DNA of 64,000 bases from Persicaria tinctoria (GCA_037127255.1 JBANSL010000004.1:54600318-54664317), one strand, 5' to 3'; shown: positions 11,627 to 25,139, counted from the first letter of the stretch. Numbers and translations are program-made. The notes: generated by a model not told the origin, from the sequence alone.

Positions 11627-12610
11627 GACCATCTGTAATCATGAGGTAACCTCTTTCCCTTTTTTCCCATATTTCTATCACAACTTTACAACTAATTTAT
11701 TTTTTTATTTAAAATATTTTTCACTTTTTCTACCTCTTTCTAAAAGGTTTTCTCTACAACCATGGGAAACTCTTTTACCTCTTTTCAAATTTATTTTCAC
11801 TTTTTCTTTTCCTTTATATCTTTCCCTTTATTATATGTGTATCATCATATATTATTTTGAATTATTTTTCTTTATAATTTTATAAATAAATAAAAATAGC
11901 AAGTAGTTAATATAAATATATTTTATTACCTCTATATTAAAATAAAAAAAAGTTAAAAACATTATAACATACGTAAATACTAATCGAACTACCTATAAAT
12001 TCGGCTTGGAAAAAAATAGCAAGTAGTTAATATAAATAAATAAAAATAGCAAGTAGTTAATATAAATGTTGTTGGTTTGGAAAAAAGAAGAAGAGGATTG
12101 TACACATTGGTAGGATTATGTGGAGTATAATTTGGATATTCGGGTGTTGGAGAATTGTTAAGCATTTGTGACATCACTTGAAATTGAGGATTTTTGAGAA
12201 GATTTGGATCAAAAGGCATATTTGGAATGGGTGGCATGTTTGGATTATTGTGATCCATGGTTAAGAAAATATGTGCAACTACAATAGATCAAGATGGGGT
12301 ATATATAGGGTAAAATTGTGCTCAAATTATAGAAAAAAAAATAAAATTAAACCAATGAGATATTTTATTTTTAAAAATAATAAAATATAAATATATTTTT
12401 ATTTCATTTTAAATTCTATTACAACTAATAAATCTAAATGGAAAAGATATCACCCTACTTAATAATATAAAAAAAAATAGAAAAGGGAAGAGGTTACCTC
12501 TCTCTACCAAGATAACCCATTCCCACCTCTTACCTTAAGGTAAAGACTACAACCATGGGATTACCTTTTAGCAACCTTAAGGTAACTAAAACTCATGGTT
12601 GCGCATGCTC
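11627..12610. mobile_element. PIF/Harbinger-like element, non-autonomous (candidate)
   Basis: The left end GACCATCTGTAATCATGAG is an imperfect inverse of the right end CTCATGGTTGCGCATGCTC, and internal inverse phrases (GAGGTAACCTCTTTCCC and GGGAAGAGGTTACCTC) support a terminal inverted repeat structure. The flanks are TTG and TTA, compatible with a mutated 3-bp TWA-type duplication. Inside, on the minus strand, lies an N-terminal piece of the type of protein often encoded as a second ORF by such elements. No DDE transposase is present. Confidence 0.5.
11989..12258 (-). pseudogene. N-terminal piece of a Harbinger-type ORF1-like protein
   Basis: The first ~65 residues are rich in Asn and Pro (NPNMPPIPNMPFDPNLLKNP, then PNYTPHNP), a composition typical of the disordered N-terminus of plant PIF/Harbinger ORF1 (Myb/SANT-like) proteins. 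The Trp-rich SANT helices never appear: the frame runs into a duplicated AT-rich phrase (AAATAGCAAGTAGTTAAT, three copies at about 11896, 12014 and 12046) and stops. Assignment is by composition only. Confidence 0.4.
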
Positions 12611-12980
12611 TTAGTAATTGCTACTGACTTTTACTGTATGCGTCCTTGTTACCCCTTGATTATGTGATGAATGCATAAACCATAAGTGTGTGGGGAGTGA
12701 GTTATTTTAAGCACTCTAATTTAGAGTTAAAAATTAGAGTGCAATTAGAAGGTGTTGATCATTTTAAGCATTGTTTGGCACTGCCAAGAGCTAAATCTGT
12801 TGTTGCTAATTCTTTAAGTGGATCTAAAGTAGATGAACTTAATTTTAATTTGGATTTTAGATCAATAAGAAAATCCTAAATTTCATTTTATAGTGTCGTG
12901 GTGTTTAGCATTCAATGGTAGATGATTTATAGGCCTTTTTTTCTCACCAAAGGTTAATTTATTGCATTTTATAGTGTTTA
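12611..12980. other. No gene recognised
   Basis: A short plus frame (12688-12879) is open but unlike any family I know. This stretch was contiguous with 24995 before the LARD insertion and may be part of the gene-capturing element ending at 26041. Confidence 0.4.
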
Positions 12981-13032
12981 ATGATTCCCCACAAGACCAA
13001 GAGAGGAGTTGTTGCCTTGACAAGGTTGAAGG
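12981..13032 (+). pseudogene. Ribosomal protein uL13 (L13a) fragment, 5' part
   Basis: Reads MIPHKTKRGVVALTRLK, matching the conserved uL13/L13a segment (MIPHKTKRG-AAL-RLK) of the cytosolic large ribosomal subunit. It is interrupted at 13033 by the 12 kb LTR element and resumes at 24990. The first bases coincide with an intron/exon-like border. This is a fragment without the rest of the gene and so cannot encode a working protein. Confidence 0.65.
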
Positions 13033-16000
13033 TGTAACGGCCCGGGATTATGATTCCCGGGTTACGTTTCGAGGGATGAAACCCCTCGTTAGGATCTTGC
13101 GTCCCGAGTTTAGGTTGAATGTTTGAAATTCTATCCTAACATTTTAAAGTGGGATTTCATACCCAAAATTCGAAGGGATCGTTGGAATCCCCGGGGAAGT
13201 CCCCTGTACCTGTCATAAGTCTAAGCGTGGAAAACCAAAGGTTACACAAATAGCGGAAGTAAAGCATAATACAAAGGGGTGCCACGGCAGAGCCGGGTCA
13301 AAATATGATCAACCATTCAAATTCGAGCCGTAATTAAATTGGTGAAGTTGGAATATCAACTCTCTCTTTCCGCCATGTTAGACCCAGCAGTCATGAACTC
13401 AAATCAGCATCAACAGTAGTAAGCATAACGGATACCTAAAAAATTTGATATGAGGCGGGATCAGATCGATGCCCACTTTAGCTCTGCATCCCAAACCTAA
13501 GCACACATATACGCTATACCTAATAAAGATGTTTCTAGATGCATGGCGGGATATTAACACACTAACATGCTCCTAAGATCAAGTGCATAATAATAATAAG
13601 GCCTTAACACAGAATACCAAGTGGTATATCCCTCTCCTACCTCCACCCCCTTCCGATAGGGCGGAGACTGGCCAGCTCGTGAATGCATTCCATCATAATC
13701 GGGCGGCACGCATGCCTAACCCGCTCCGCAAAAAAGCCCGCAGACATCTCATAATATAAGGAAGTTCATGACTCGATTGACTCAGGACGGGACCCAATGA
13801 GACTAGGTCGTCCTATAACCCTAGCAATGACTCTAGTTACTTCACAGATAACGGCCGTTCTGTTTACATACACATAAAGAAATAGAATGCTCAACGGTCG
13901 ATGCAACCTAGCATGGTACTACATGGCATGCTGATCAAGAATGCAAACACCTAGTATATCATGCACCTAAAGCAGGGAATAGGTCTATTCAATCTGAGTA
14001 AGCTCCGAAGAGACTTACCTGGCGGTGCAGAACAGCAAGACAAGCATTACGATAGATTAAAGATCACCTAGATACATATCATAACGTCCATATAAGTCTA
14101 CATTTAACCATCCAATCCCGCAAGCACACATCACTCAATAAATTATAACTACATCATAATCATCATCTCATCAAGTTCAACCATTCATCATTTCATCACA
14201 TTCCATAAGACCATATCATTCTCATCATTCCATTTCGCCACATTAGTATATTTGCAATAATACTTATATATCTGCATGATCGTATATCTCCAAATTTCAT
14301 CATATTAATCATATTCATAATCATATATCAACATATCACATAACTCGAGTTCGTCCTATCATCATATTTCATAAGTTATAAGAGAACGATATATAACTTA
14401 ACATCTCAGCATGCCGATAGACATTCATACATGCAATTAGTTCACACAATCATGATATTAGTCAATCAATCATATCATAACATGCTAGTCAATCACCGAT
14501 CACATAATTTTCGAGTTGATCCCGAAAACCGATTTGAAAACCAAGTTAACTAGTTAGAAATTCTATCTTTGGAAAATGTTCGTCAAATTCCTTTTTCTAA
14601 AATCCAAGTCTCACAATATAAGTAATTTCTTTTAATCGTCGTAATATTATATCATTAAATCTTAATAATAGTATTTTATATTTTAAAACTCAAATAATAA
14701 TATTTAATATTTTGAATATCATTTTCTTTTAAACACTTTCATAAAATATTTCCAATTTCTTTAAAATCCCAACCATTTTTACTTTATAAAAAAAGTCATC
14801 CCTTATTTTATAAAAATTACAACCGGCCCCCCCTTATTTCCTTAAACCCAAAACCGAATCTCTTATTTGGTAAAACCCAAAGCAGATTTGATGTTAAGAA
14901 AATTAGGTCCATTTCTTTTAAAAACCCCATCTCGGCCCAAGGAAAATCAGGCCCAAGGCCATCTCCAATTCCTCCTTCCATTTATAAAACCGAGCTGGAT
15001 GTTTTTTTTTTTAAAAAAAAAGAGGGCCCCAGGGTGAGGTGGCGGTGATGTGGCAATGGGGCCCACGGGACAAGGAAATCTGAAGAAAAAGGAGACCACT
15101 CACTATTCATCTCCTTCCCCATTCAAGGGTTCTGTTCGACGGAGGAAAGGAAGGAAGGGGAGAGGAGGTCGGCGGCAATTGGAAGCTCCGACCACCTAGC
15201 TGACTACCCGACACACACACAACCGAACTCAGGAAGAGAGAGAGAGAGAGGTGAATGAGCTCACCGAGGGGATTCGAGCTCGTCGGCCCTCGATTCGACT
15301 CGCCGGAGATGCGTCGGGGCTCGTCGGGGGCTCGAAATGCTTGTCTCGGACCTGGGTCGAAGGTGGGAGTCATAAAGGTGAAACCTTTCGCAAGCTCGGG
15401 GGTCGAAAGAAAGGAAGGACAAGACTTACCAAGCTCGACTCGAAAACATGGGCGGAAGCGGACAGTGGCTGCGCTCGCGGATCTCCGGGGGCTTCTGGGC
15501 GGCGTCTCTACTCGTCGTGGCTCTAAGGCGGCGCGAAGGTGCTCCTTCAGCTGGCTCGAGAAAGAAGAACGAAGGAGAAAGCGGGTGGGGCTACTGTGTT
15601 TGTTTCGGCGGAACAGAGGAGGCGTTGGGGAGCGGAGACCGACTTCACCGGGGATGGAGGAAGGAGATGGTGGCGGGTGGTGGTTGCTGGCGGCACACAA
15701 AGGAGGAACAAGAGGCAAAGCTTGGGTCTTGCTAAGCCAGAAGAGAGGCTGAGGAGGGGAGAAGAAATAAAGGAGGGAGAGAGGGAGAGATGTTGTTTGG
15801 TGAAGAGAACGGAGAGCAAAAAGGGGAAGAAACATGTGAGGTGTGTTTGGAGCTGTATTGAAAATGAAATGTGGGGAGATGGGGCAGCTTCTCTTTGACC
15901 AACATAGGGAGGGTAGGAGCTAAGTCTCCTGCAGCAAATTGGATAGGGGTTTTGGCCATGAGTTGACATCTTACCACTATGGGGAAACAAGGGAGTGCGG

Positions 16001-16371
16001 AAGGAGTGTATAGTCTAGCCAAGAATAAGAGGAGAGAGCTGGAAAATAATGTTGAGTGAGCTGCTACTAATCGACAAGAGGGGGAGTGAGGGACTGTGCC
16101 ATCTTTGAATGGGGATGGGACAAAAAGGGGGATAGAAACAAAAATGTGTTCCTTAAATCTCAAATTTCAAAATATCTAGAGGAAAATTCGTAAACCCGCC
16201 CTCTCAACCTTATCCTGACTAGATCAAACTAAATTCAAAATTTTGACCGAAATCTGCTTTAAGAGTTCGAAAATCTGAGTTAGCTAGTTTTCCGTTAAAT
16301 TCCGCTTTTAAATTTATTTTGACTTCTCTTTTTCCGAAAAATTAAGATTTAAAAAAATCCGAGCCTTTACA
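13033..16371 (-). repeat. 3' LTR of the LARD-like element (3339 bp)
   Basis: Aligns with 21709-24989 throughout. Relative to that copy it retains 110 bp at 14730-14839 and has only 8 AG units at 15235-15250. A GC-rich block (about 15100-16000) leaves several overlapping frames open on both strands; I do not regard these as genes. Confidence 0.9.
14988..15000 (-). promoter_or_regulatory. TATA-like box in the LARD 3' LTR
   Basis: Minus-strand GTTTTATAAATGG lies about 1.37 kb into the LTR and is conserved in the other LTR at 23543-23555. It would place the U3/R boundary near 14960. Inference from sequence only. Confidence 0.45.
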
Positions 16372-16384
16372 TCATCCACCTCTA
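16372..16384 (-). other. Polypurine tract of the LARD-like element
   Basis: Minus-strand TAGAGGTGGATGA abuts the TG of the 3' LTR. The phrase is shared with the gypsy element at 60906-60918. Confidence 0.7.
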
Positions 16385-19300
16385 AAAACAAGTCTCGTCC
16401 CCGAGACTAAAACCAAAACAAAGAAGGGGATGGATTTGGAAATAGGTGAGTCCAAGGACCTTTCCATTGATCCCGTAAGTGCCCCATAAGTGCCCCTATG
16501 AGATTCTCACAGTATCGTCGTCATGGCCATAATATCCCCGATAGGTCGTAGCGAGAGTGTGATATGGGCCCTTACCACATTCTTACCCCGACTTCTCGGT
16601 TATATCATAACTCGAAAAACATTATTAGGTCTTAGCAAGCAGTCTATAAGGGCCCCTATAAAATGCATGTATCCACTTCGTGGGGGTTGTAATGCAAGCT
16701 CGGGTCGAAAAAGTTTCAAAAGGTTTCCTCAATTCGAAAAGGTTTGGTTTCAAAATCATTGAAGTTCTTGATCGCGTTCAATTTCCCAAAATCCAAGTTA
16801 GTTCTTTCTTAACATTATTCAAAATCCCTTAACCCGATGTTAGTCACGTAGGTTTCAAATTTCAGGAGGTGGAATCATCCACCTCTAAGGCTAATCCCAA
16901 TTTCCTTCCTAGGTTCCAAGTCTGAATCAAATTCATCAATTCTGTTCTATCATACTAGCAATTCCAATTCAAGGCATCATATATCATAGAAATCGTTCAA
17001 CATAGCAATCATATCACACATTCATAATAAGGTCATAATCATGTCACCTATAGTCACCTACCATAACATATCTAGCATAGTATCATTCGAAGTAGGATTC
17101 GTCACATCATATCAATCAGATAAGCACATCATACTTATGCCAACTACCAAGCATCATCACATTAGAGGCAAACAAATACTTCCGCACGCTATCATTTCAT
17201 CGAGTTTAGGGGGGCAACTATGTTAGTACTAACAATTCACTATTGTCTATGGCAATACATCAAGGAATCAACATCGTCTAAGCAAAGAATTCGCACCACA
17301 TCCAGCCCCAAGTAAAGCATACACTAAGTCACATCCTCAAGAGAATCTGCCTACAATTACCAACCATAACACGACTCGACCACCATTCCCTACCTCTCGC
17401 AAAATATCATCATTACCTCGGTCTACCGACTCAATCCAACACTAGTTCTAGACATCATTGCATCCCGCTTATCATATGTCCCACTCATAGACAATCTCTA
17501 TAGTCTCATAATCATCCGCACTACAAGGCCTACATCTTAAACCGAATTACTAGGTATCCCAACTCTTATGCCATCAAGTCATCTAAGAACCAGCCTACTT
17601 CGACATCCCGACCTCAAATCCTACTCGACTACCTAAAACCATATCACGGAGTTCTCAATCGCACAATTTCCTTATTCCGACAAGCTTAACAACTCGAATG
17701 ATTACCAATACTCTCTATAAAGCATACCCTCATCCTAGAGGTCATCTACCGATCTCATCTTCACCTTCTAAGAGAAATCTCAAGTCCTCGACTAAACCGC
17801 TCTCACGATCGATCTAGACACCTCTTAACAATCTCGCTGACTCTTCCTAGGCTCTCAAAACTCCGCCTGACTATCACCTCCCAAAGGGACGTATCAAATC
17901 ATCTCGCTAACCTGATCATACTTCCCGCACCACTAACCACTCTCACTAACCATCCACCTCTAAAATTCCAACTCATACTGACCATCCCACACCTGACTCT
18001 CTCATCCCTATATCCTCAACATTCCTAACCAGGGTTCACCTCCTAGACCACACTCAAACCTCAACCAATAAGGGCATCTTACCTCACTAGAATCTACTCA
18101 ACCGCCTACTCCTGACCAACTTTAACCCAGAAACCTATCTAGTGCTAACTTCCAACCACGAATCACCAAACTCCTCATTACCCACGCCAATCCTCAAAGA
18201 ACAACCACTTATTCTACCTACTCATCCCATTCTGAATCTTACGAAACCTGGCCTAATCACGCCTCCTCAAGCAGACCTACTCTAGATCCTCTTCTCAGCA
18301 TATTCCCAAATCTCCTCATTTCCGCACGTTCCCAAATTGCTCCAGTTCACACTTCCTCGAACCTGAAATTCTCTACCGCTTAAGCTCTTATGTATCAATC
18401 ATCAATTCCACATATTTCATATGACATTCTCATCTGAATCTCTCAAGTACCGCAATCTTGCTACACCTTCTAAAATCCTTCATCCTCTAGCGTTCTCAAT
18501 ACCTTACACTTTGCCTAATTCCCAATTCCATGCTTAAAATCTCCTTATCTCAACCTCAAGCCCACAGTCTTACTATATATCTCGACGACATCCTTGCCTA
18601 GCCACCAACCTTTCCTCAAAGACTTATCTCACATCCTCAAATACCTCAATAGCCATAATAACCTCCACTCATAAATCCCGATTCATCCCCTACGCTAAAA
18701 TCCTCCAACAACGCATCTAGAAATCTTTCACTCGTGAATTCTTGAAGCACTACCAATCCCATCTAACAATCCCCAAATACTCGTCACACGTGCGTCCCTG
18801 ATATGAACAATCTAATATCCAAGATCGATAATTTCCCAAGCAGCCTCATGCTATTCTTCCTTAGCGATTTCTTAACCTCATCCTTTACCAAGATCACTCC
18901 CAATCACCGCACATACCACCTAGTCCCAAATTCCTACAATTCCTTAGACATTCCCTTAACCGATCATCCTCAATGCCGCCCACGATTCGCTCCTAGACTA
19001 TCCAGATACTCTCTCTTGGCACACTAACCCGTCTATCAACACATCCCCTCAAGAATCCTTCCGATCCACTCTTAACTCACCTATTCACCTCTAGGACTAC
19101 ACTACCCGCAACTGTTATTTCCTCACACCAACTCTAATGAAGACCTCTACCTCGGAATCTTACCACACTAATCCCACTCACTCGGCCCTACCTAAGCTGA
19201 CGCGTTTTCCCTGCACCTCATCTCACACAACCCATGACTCAACTCGAAGATCTCAATCTACCTATCACTTCCCGATCTAGCTTACAGAAGAACCTCACGA

Positions 19301-21688
19301 CTCATATTCAAGAGAGAAATTCCATCAACCATATATACCCTACATCTTACTTACTAGCACATCAATATACTAGAGCATCAAAGCATATCATCATAGGCAC
19401 AAGTCAGTCAGGCAATCATTAAATACCATTTCAGCACATTAGTCATTACACCTCCAATTATGTCAGTTCTAGGCCTAGCGCACAACATCAACTCCAACTA
19501 ATAGGAGAATCCGTGGTTTGAATTAAGAATGCTCTACCTCGGGTAAGTTGGGAGAATCCTGCTCGCGACTGCCGTTCTTTGAAGCATATCCGTCCTTTTT
19601 GCCATCGGTGATGTCGTCCTTGAAGTCTATGGGTCATGGACCCACCACGCTTCCATTGCGCCGTTCCGGTGCCACTTGGTCATCAGCTCTTCCTTTTGCG
19701 TCAACGTTCATCGGGGGATTGCAAGGGTTAGAAGTTATGGAGATAGGGGAGGGACAAGGGCATACGACACACACCCTCAAGGATTTCACACATGCACCAG
19801 GACTTGGGACAACGAGACCAAGATAGAATCCCCACCCGAGGGTTACAACGATGTCCTTAGGATACTTTATGAGGTTATAATTGTGACACACATACACATA
19901 ATACTCATGAATATCATCACATCATTCCACACTAGCATGCATGTACCTATCTCAAGGGATAACGATCTATACATTCATAACATATTCATATAATCAACTT
20001 TTCATGCACGCGGAACAAGATGGCAACCTATCGTCTCATTCACTGATCATGCTCGATATATATTAAGATCGTATATGCACAAACCGACAATAGACATATA
20101 CAGGATGAGTTATGTACGACATAACGGGCATTATAGAATGTCATAGGTATGATTCATCACTCATTTTAGGAACACACATAAGCAAATAGAGACAATGTGA
20201 AGTCAATTATGGGAATGTTGAGATGCACCCTAATAATCATGCTAGAGGATAGGGTAAGGTCATATGGGCATAGTAACTATCACATAAAATACAACCATGT
20301 TCATATAACCAAACAAGATGACACACAATCATGCGAGGGACTATGATTAGAAGGCATACGTCCTACTTGGTACTAAAAAAAACACTCATTAATCAAGTAC
20401 ACAGTCAACGAGGTTCAATTGGATTAACTTAGCATGCTAAGAATTTATTTCATGTGTTAATCATTCAACGAGGATTGACCACACTATCATAGACCTAATT
20501 CAAGGGAGAGCAACAATTATGGAAATTCATACATGCGACACATATACTCATTCACAATTGGAATCATGCAAGATATCAAACAAGTCGTGCTGAAATATAT
20601 CAATGCCTTATGTCACGCAACTAGAAGGAGGGTTACTATTATAACCGAACAGAATTCTCCAAGGACTATCGCCGTTTCATTACCCTGTTTCCCGTGGGAC
20701 ACTAGTATGACTCGCTCGGTAGGACACAAGGACATTCACGCTATTCCCGAGAGGTGAGGGTAGAACTCGTGTTTAGACTCTCAACGTAAAAAGACACGGT
20801 TGACCAGTATAAGAATAGAGAAGGATAACTCCATAAGACAAATCACTTCTAACTCGGAATTGTTTCATTGATCATCCTCCCTAAAATACTCATGAGTTTC
20901 CCATATCCGACACACCCCCGGAAGTAGCTAGTTGACCGACCCAGTTTTTTTTTTTTTCTCGTGGAAGACACCAACCTAATGTATGAGACTCGATAGAAGC
21001 ATGGATGGTAGGATATCAAGCAGGACTCGAAACGGGGAGAGCGGACGCTCTTCGACCTTTGCCAACATGCCTAAATGTTTTGGTGGAACGGTTGACGGAG
21101 TCAGAATCATCAAGGGGCTTGAATCAGGGAAGGGCTATCCTGACAAGACGGGAATTTCGACAACATAAGGACAAGATTTCCTCCCGCTATCCCGTTCACA
21201 CATTCAAGTTAAGGCATACTAATTAGTTCTCTATTCTAAGCACAATATCATTCAACAGGGAAGCAATCAACGGGATTAATATGATCCTCTTCGAGGAGGA
21301 TCGCCCTCAGGCCCAGTTGGATCTAATGCATATAATCACAAAGACAATCAGGGACGACTGAACGGAGGGGCAAATACCTTACGACCTCCTAACCTAAGCT
21401 ACTCCACCCCTCGGGCTCCTTGGAGTCTTCAAACCCCATCTGTAAAAGAAATCTAGTATTTTGCCTACCCATTCCCAACTACATCCAATAGGGATGGTCT
21501 AGCGCCTTTATTACCCCGTCGTTTCCCTTTGTTTGATTACCGATTTTATTGAGTCAAGTTCATATTTAATCCATTTGAGTTAGCCATATTAAATTCATTT
21601 TGCCCCTTTCTAAAACATTTTGAAAACCATTTGAAAACCTTGGGCCGTTTTCAAAACCACTTCAACCTATCATAATCGGTTTGCATAA

Positions 21689-21704
21689 CCTCGCTCTGAT
21701 ACCA
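21689..21704 (-). other. Primer-binding site (initiator Met tRNA type)
   Basis: Minus-strand TGGTATCAGAGCGAGG matches the usual plant LTR-retrotransposon site complementary to the 3' end of initiator methionine tRNA. It lies 4 bp from the LTR border. Confidence 0.9.
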
Positions 21705-21708
21705 TCTT

Positions 21709-23795
21709 TGTAACGGCCCGAGATTATGATTCCCGGGTTACGTTTCGAGGGATGAAACCCCTCGTTAGGATATTGCGCCCCGAGTACAGGTTGAAGGTTT
21801 GAAATTCTATCCTAACATTTTAAAGTGGGATTTCATACCCAAAATTCGAAGGGATCGTTGGAATCCTCGGGGAAGTCCCTTGTACCTGTCATAAGTCTAA
21901 GCGTGGAAAACCAAAGGTTACACAAATAGCGGAAGTAAAGAAAAATACAAAGGGGTGCCACGACAGAGCCGGGTCAAAATATGATCACCAATTCAAATTC
22001 GAGCCGTAATTAAATTGGTGAAGTTGGAATATCAACTCTCTCTTTCCGCCATGTTAGACCCAGCAGTCATGAACTCAAATCAGCATCAACAGTAGTAAGC
22101 ATAACGGATACCTAAAAAATTTGATATGGGGCGGGATCAGATCGATGCCCACTTTAGCTCTGCATCCCAACCCTAAGCACACATATACGCTATACCTAAT
22201 AAAGATGTTTCTAGATGCATGGCGGGATATTAACACACTAACATGCTCCTAAGATCAAGTGCATAATAATAATAAGGCCTTAACACAGAATACCAAGTGG
22301 TATATCCCTCTCCTACCTCCACCCCCTTCCGATAGGGCGGAGACTGGCCAGCTCGTGAATGCATTCCATCATAATCGGGCGGCACGCATGCCTAACCCGC
22401 TCCGCAATAAAGCCCGCAGACATCTCATAATATAAGGAAGTTCATGACTCGATTGACTCAGGACGGGACCCGATGAGACTAGGTCGTCCTATAACCCTAG
22501 CAATGACTCTAGTTACTTCACAGATAACGGCCGTTCTGTTTACATACACATAAAGAAATAGAATGCTCAACGGTCGATGCAACCTAGCATGGTACTACAT
22601 GGCATGCTGATCATGAATGCAAACACCTAGTATATCATGCACCTAAAGCAGGGAATAGGTCTATTCAATCTGAGTATCTCCAAAGAGACTTACCTGGCGG
22701 TGCAGAACAGTAAGACAAGCATTACGATAGATTAAAGATCACCTAGATACATATCATAACGTCCATATAAGTCTACATTTAACCATCCAATCCCGCAAGC
22801 ACACATCACTCAATAAATTATAACTACATTATAATCATAATCTCATCAAGTTCAACCATTCATCATTTCATCACATTCCATAAGACCATATCATTCTCAT
22901 CATTCCATTTCGCCACATTCGTATATTTGCAATAATACTTATATATCCGCATGATCGTATATCTCCAAATTTCATCATATTAATCATATTCATAATCATA
23001 TATCAACATATCACATAACTCGAGTTCGTCCTATCATCATATTTCATAAGTTATAAGACAACGATATATAACTTAACATCTCAGCATGCCGTTAGACATT
23101 CATACATGCAATTAGTTCACACAATCATGATATTAGTCAATCAATCATATCATAACATGCTAGTCAATCACCGATCACATAATTTCCGAGTTGATCCCGA
23201 AAACCGATTTGAAAACCAAGTTAACTAGTTAGAAATTCTATCTTTGGAAAATGTTCGTCAAATTCCTTTTTCTAAAATCCAAGTCTCACAATATAAGTAA
23301 TTTCTTTTAATCATCGTAATATTATATCATTAAATCTTAATAATAGTATTTTATATTTTAAAACTCAAATAATAATATTTAATATTTTGAATATCATTTT
23401 CTTTCCTTAAACCCAAAACCGAATCTCTTATTTGGTAAAACCCAAAGCAGATTTGATGTTAAGAAAATTAGGCCCATTTCTTTTAAAAACCCCATCTCGG
23501 CCCAAGGAAAATCAGGCCCAAGGCCATCTCCAATTCCTCCTTCCATTTATAAAACCGAGCTGGATGTTTTTTTTTTAAAAAAAAAAAGGGCCCCAGGGTG
23601 AGGTGGCGGTGATGTGGCAATGGGGCCCACGGGACAAGGAAATCTGAAGAAAAAGGAGACCACTCACTATTCATCTCCTTCCCCATTCAAGGGTTCTGTT
23701 CGACGGAGGAAAGGAAGAAAGGGGAGAGGAGGTCGGCGGCAATTGGAAGCTCCGACCACCTAGCTGACTACCCGACACACACACAACCGAACTCA

Positions 23796-23870
<75 letters not shown>

Positions 23871-24989
23871 GAAGGAGCTCACCGAGGGGATTCGAGCTCG
23901 TCGGCCCTCGATTCGACTCGCCGGAGATGCGTCGGGGCTCGTCGGGGGCTCGAAATGCTTGTCTCGGACCTGGGTCGAAGGCGGGAGTCATAAAGGTGAA
24001 ACCTTTCGCAAGCTCGGGGGTCGAAAGAAAGAAAGGACAAGACTTACCAAGCTCGACTCGAAAACATGGGCGGAAGCGGACAGTGGCTGCGCTCGCGGAT
24101 CTCCGGGGGCTTCTGGGCGGCGTCTCTGCTCGTCGTGGCTCTAAGGCGGCGCAAAGGTGCTCCTTCTGCTGGCTCGAGAAAGAAGAACGAAGGAGAAATC
24201 GGGTGGGGCTACTGTGTTTGTTTCGGCGGAACAGAGGAGGCGTTGGGGAGCGGAGACCGACTTCACCGGGGATGGAGGAAGGAGATGGTGGCGGGTGGTG
24301 GTTGCTGGCGGCACACAAAGGAGGAACAAGAGGCAAAGCTTGGGTCTTGCTAAGCCAGAAGAGAGGCTGAGGAGGGGAGAAGAAATAAAAGAGGGAGAGA
24401 GGGAGAGATGTTGTTTGGTGAGGAGAACGGAGAGCAAAAAAGGGAAGAAACATGTGAGGTGTGTTTGGAGCTGTATTGAAAATGAAATGTGGGGAGATGG
24501 GGCAGCTTCTCTTTGACCAACATAGGGAGGGTAGGAGCTAAGTCTCCTGCAGCAAATTGGATAGGGGTTGTGGCCATGAGTTGACATCTTACCACTATGG
24601 GGAAACAAGGGAGTGTGGAAGGAGTGTATAGTCTAGCCAAGAATAGGAGGAGAGAGCTGGAAAATAATGCTGAGTGAGCTGCTACTAATCGACAAGAGGG
24701 GGTGTGAGGGACTGTGCCAGCTTTGAATGGGGATGGGAGAAAAAGGGGGATAGAAACAAAAATGTGTTCCTTAAATCTCAAATTTCAAAATATTTAGAGG
24801 AAAATTCGTAAACCCGCCCTCTCAACCTTATCCTGACTAGATCAAACTAAATTCAAAATTTTGACCGAAATCTGCTTTAAGTGTTCGAAAATCTGAGTTA
24901 GATAGTTTTCCGTTAAACTCCGCTTTTAAATTTATTTTGACTTCTCTTTTTCCGAAAAATTAAGATTTAAAAAAATCCGAGCCTTTACA
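21709..24989 (-). repeat. 5' LTR of the LARD-like element (3281 bp)
   Basis: Partner of 13033-16371. The length difference is explained almost exactly by two events: loss of 110 bp (junction near 23404, with TTT microhomology) and gain of 54 bp of AG repeat. Confidence 0.9.
23799..23868. repeat. (AG)35 microsatellite inside the 5' LTR
   Basis: Seventy bases of uninterrupted AG, compared with 16 bases (8 units) at the matching place in the other LTR, 15235-15250. Confidence 0.95.
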
Positions 24990-25064
24990 GAAGGTGTTTG
25001 AGGGAGTACTAGCTACCTCCTCCATATGACAAGATTAAGAGGATGGTTGTGTCTGCTGCTCTAA
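24990..25064 (+). pseudogene. Ribosomal protein uL13 (L13a) fragment, 3' part
   Basis: Continues the piece at 12981-13032 after the LARD: VFEGVLA, a frameshift, then PPPYDKIKRMVVSAALS, corresponding to the uL13 segment with PPPYDK-KRMV-P-ALK. It stops at a GTAAGT donor-like site at 25065, so the captured sequence kept intron boundaries. The frameshift shows it is not functional. Confidence 0.65.
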
Positions 25065-25139
25065 GTAAGTTATCTTAATTATATGTTATCAATTCTCTTC
25101 ATCCTACTTGTATCATTCTGAACTAGGCTAATGACCGAC

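Larger units (their letters stand above)
16372..21708. other. Interior of the LARD-like element, no coding region
   Basis: In 5.3 kb no frame resembling gag, protease, reverse transcriptase, RNase H or integrase was found on the minus strand, and the scattered short frames look random. Extra PPT-like phrases (minus TTAGAGGTGGATGA) occur near 16864-16890 and 17950. A T run lies at 20946-20959. Confidence 0.6.
13033..24989 (-). mobile_element. 12 kb non-coding LTR retrotransposon (LARD-like, gypsy-type signals)
   Basis: Two ~3.3 kb direct repeats (13033-16371, 21709-24989) bound a 5.3 kb interior. GAAGG occurs on both flanks (13028-13032, 24990-24994), a 5-bp duplication. In minus sense the LTR begins TGTAAAGGCTCGG and ends CCGTTACA. 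A primer-binding site complementary to initiator Met tRNA (TGGTATCAGAGCGAGG) lies 4 bp inside the 5' LTR, and a purine-rich AGAGGTGGATGA precedes the 3' LTR. The same PPT phrase borders the gypsy LTR at 60919, so I infer the same broad lineage. No gag or pol frame is visible, so transposition would need proteins in trans. The LTRs look very similar by eye, implying a fairly recent insertion. Confidence 0.9.

Noticed and set aside
15107..15990. Overlapping 90-240-codon frames on both strands in each LARD LTR
   Set aside because: They are open because of GC-rich, Ser/Pro/Leu-biased composition, overlap each other on both strands, and one is lengthened by the AG repeat. No domain is recognisable and the two LTR copies are not independent evidence of conservation.
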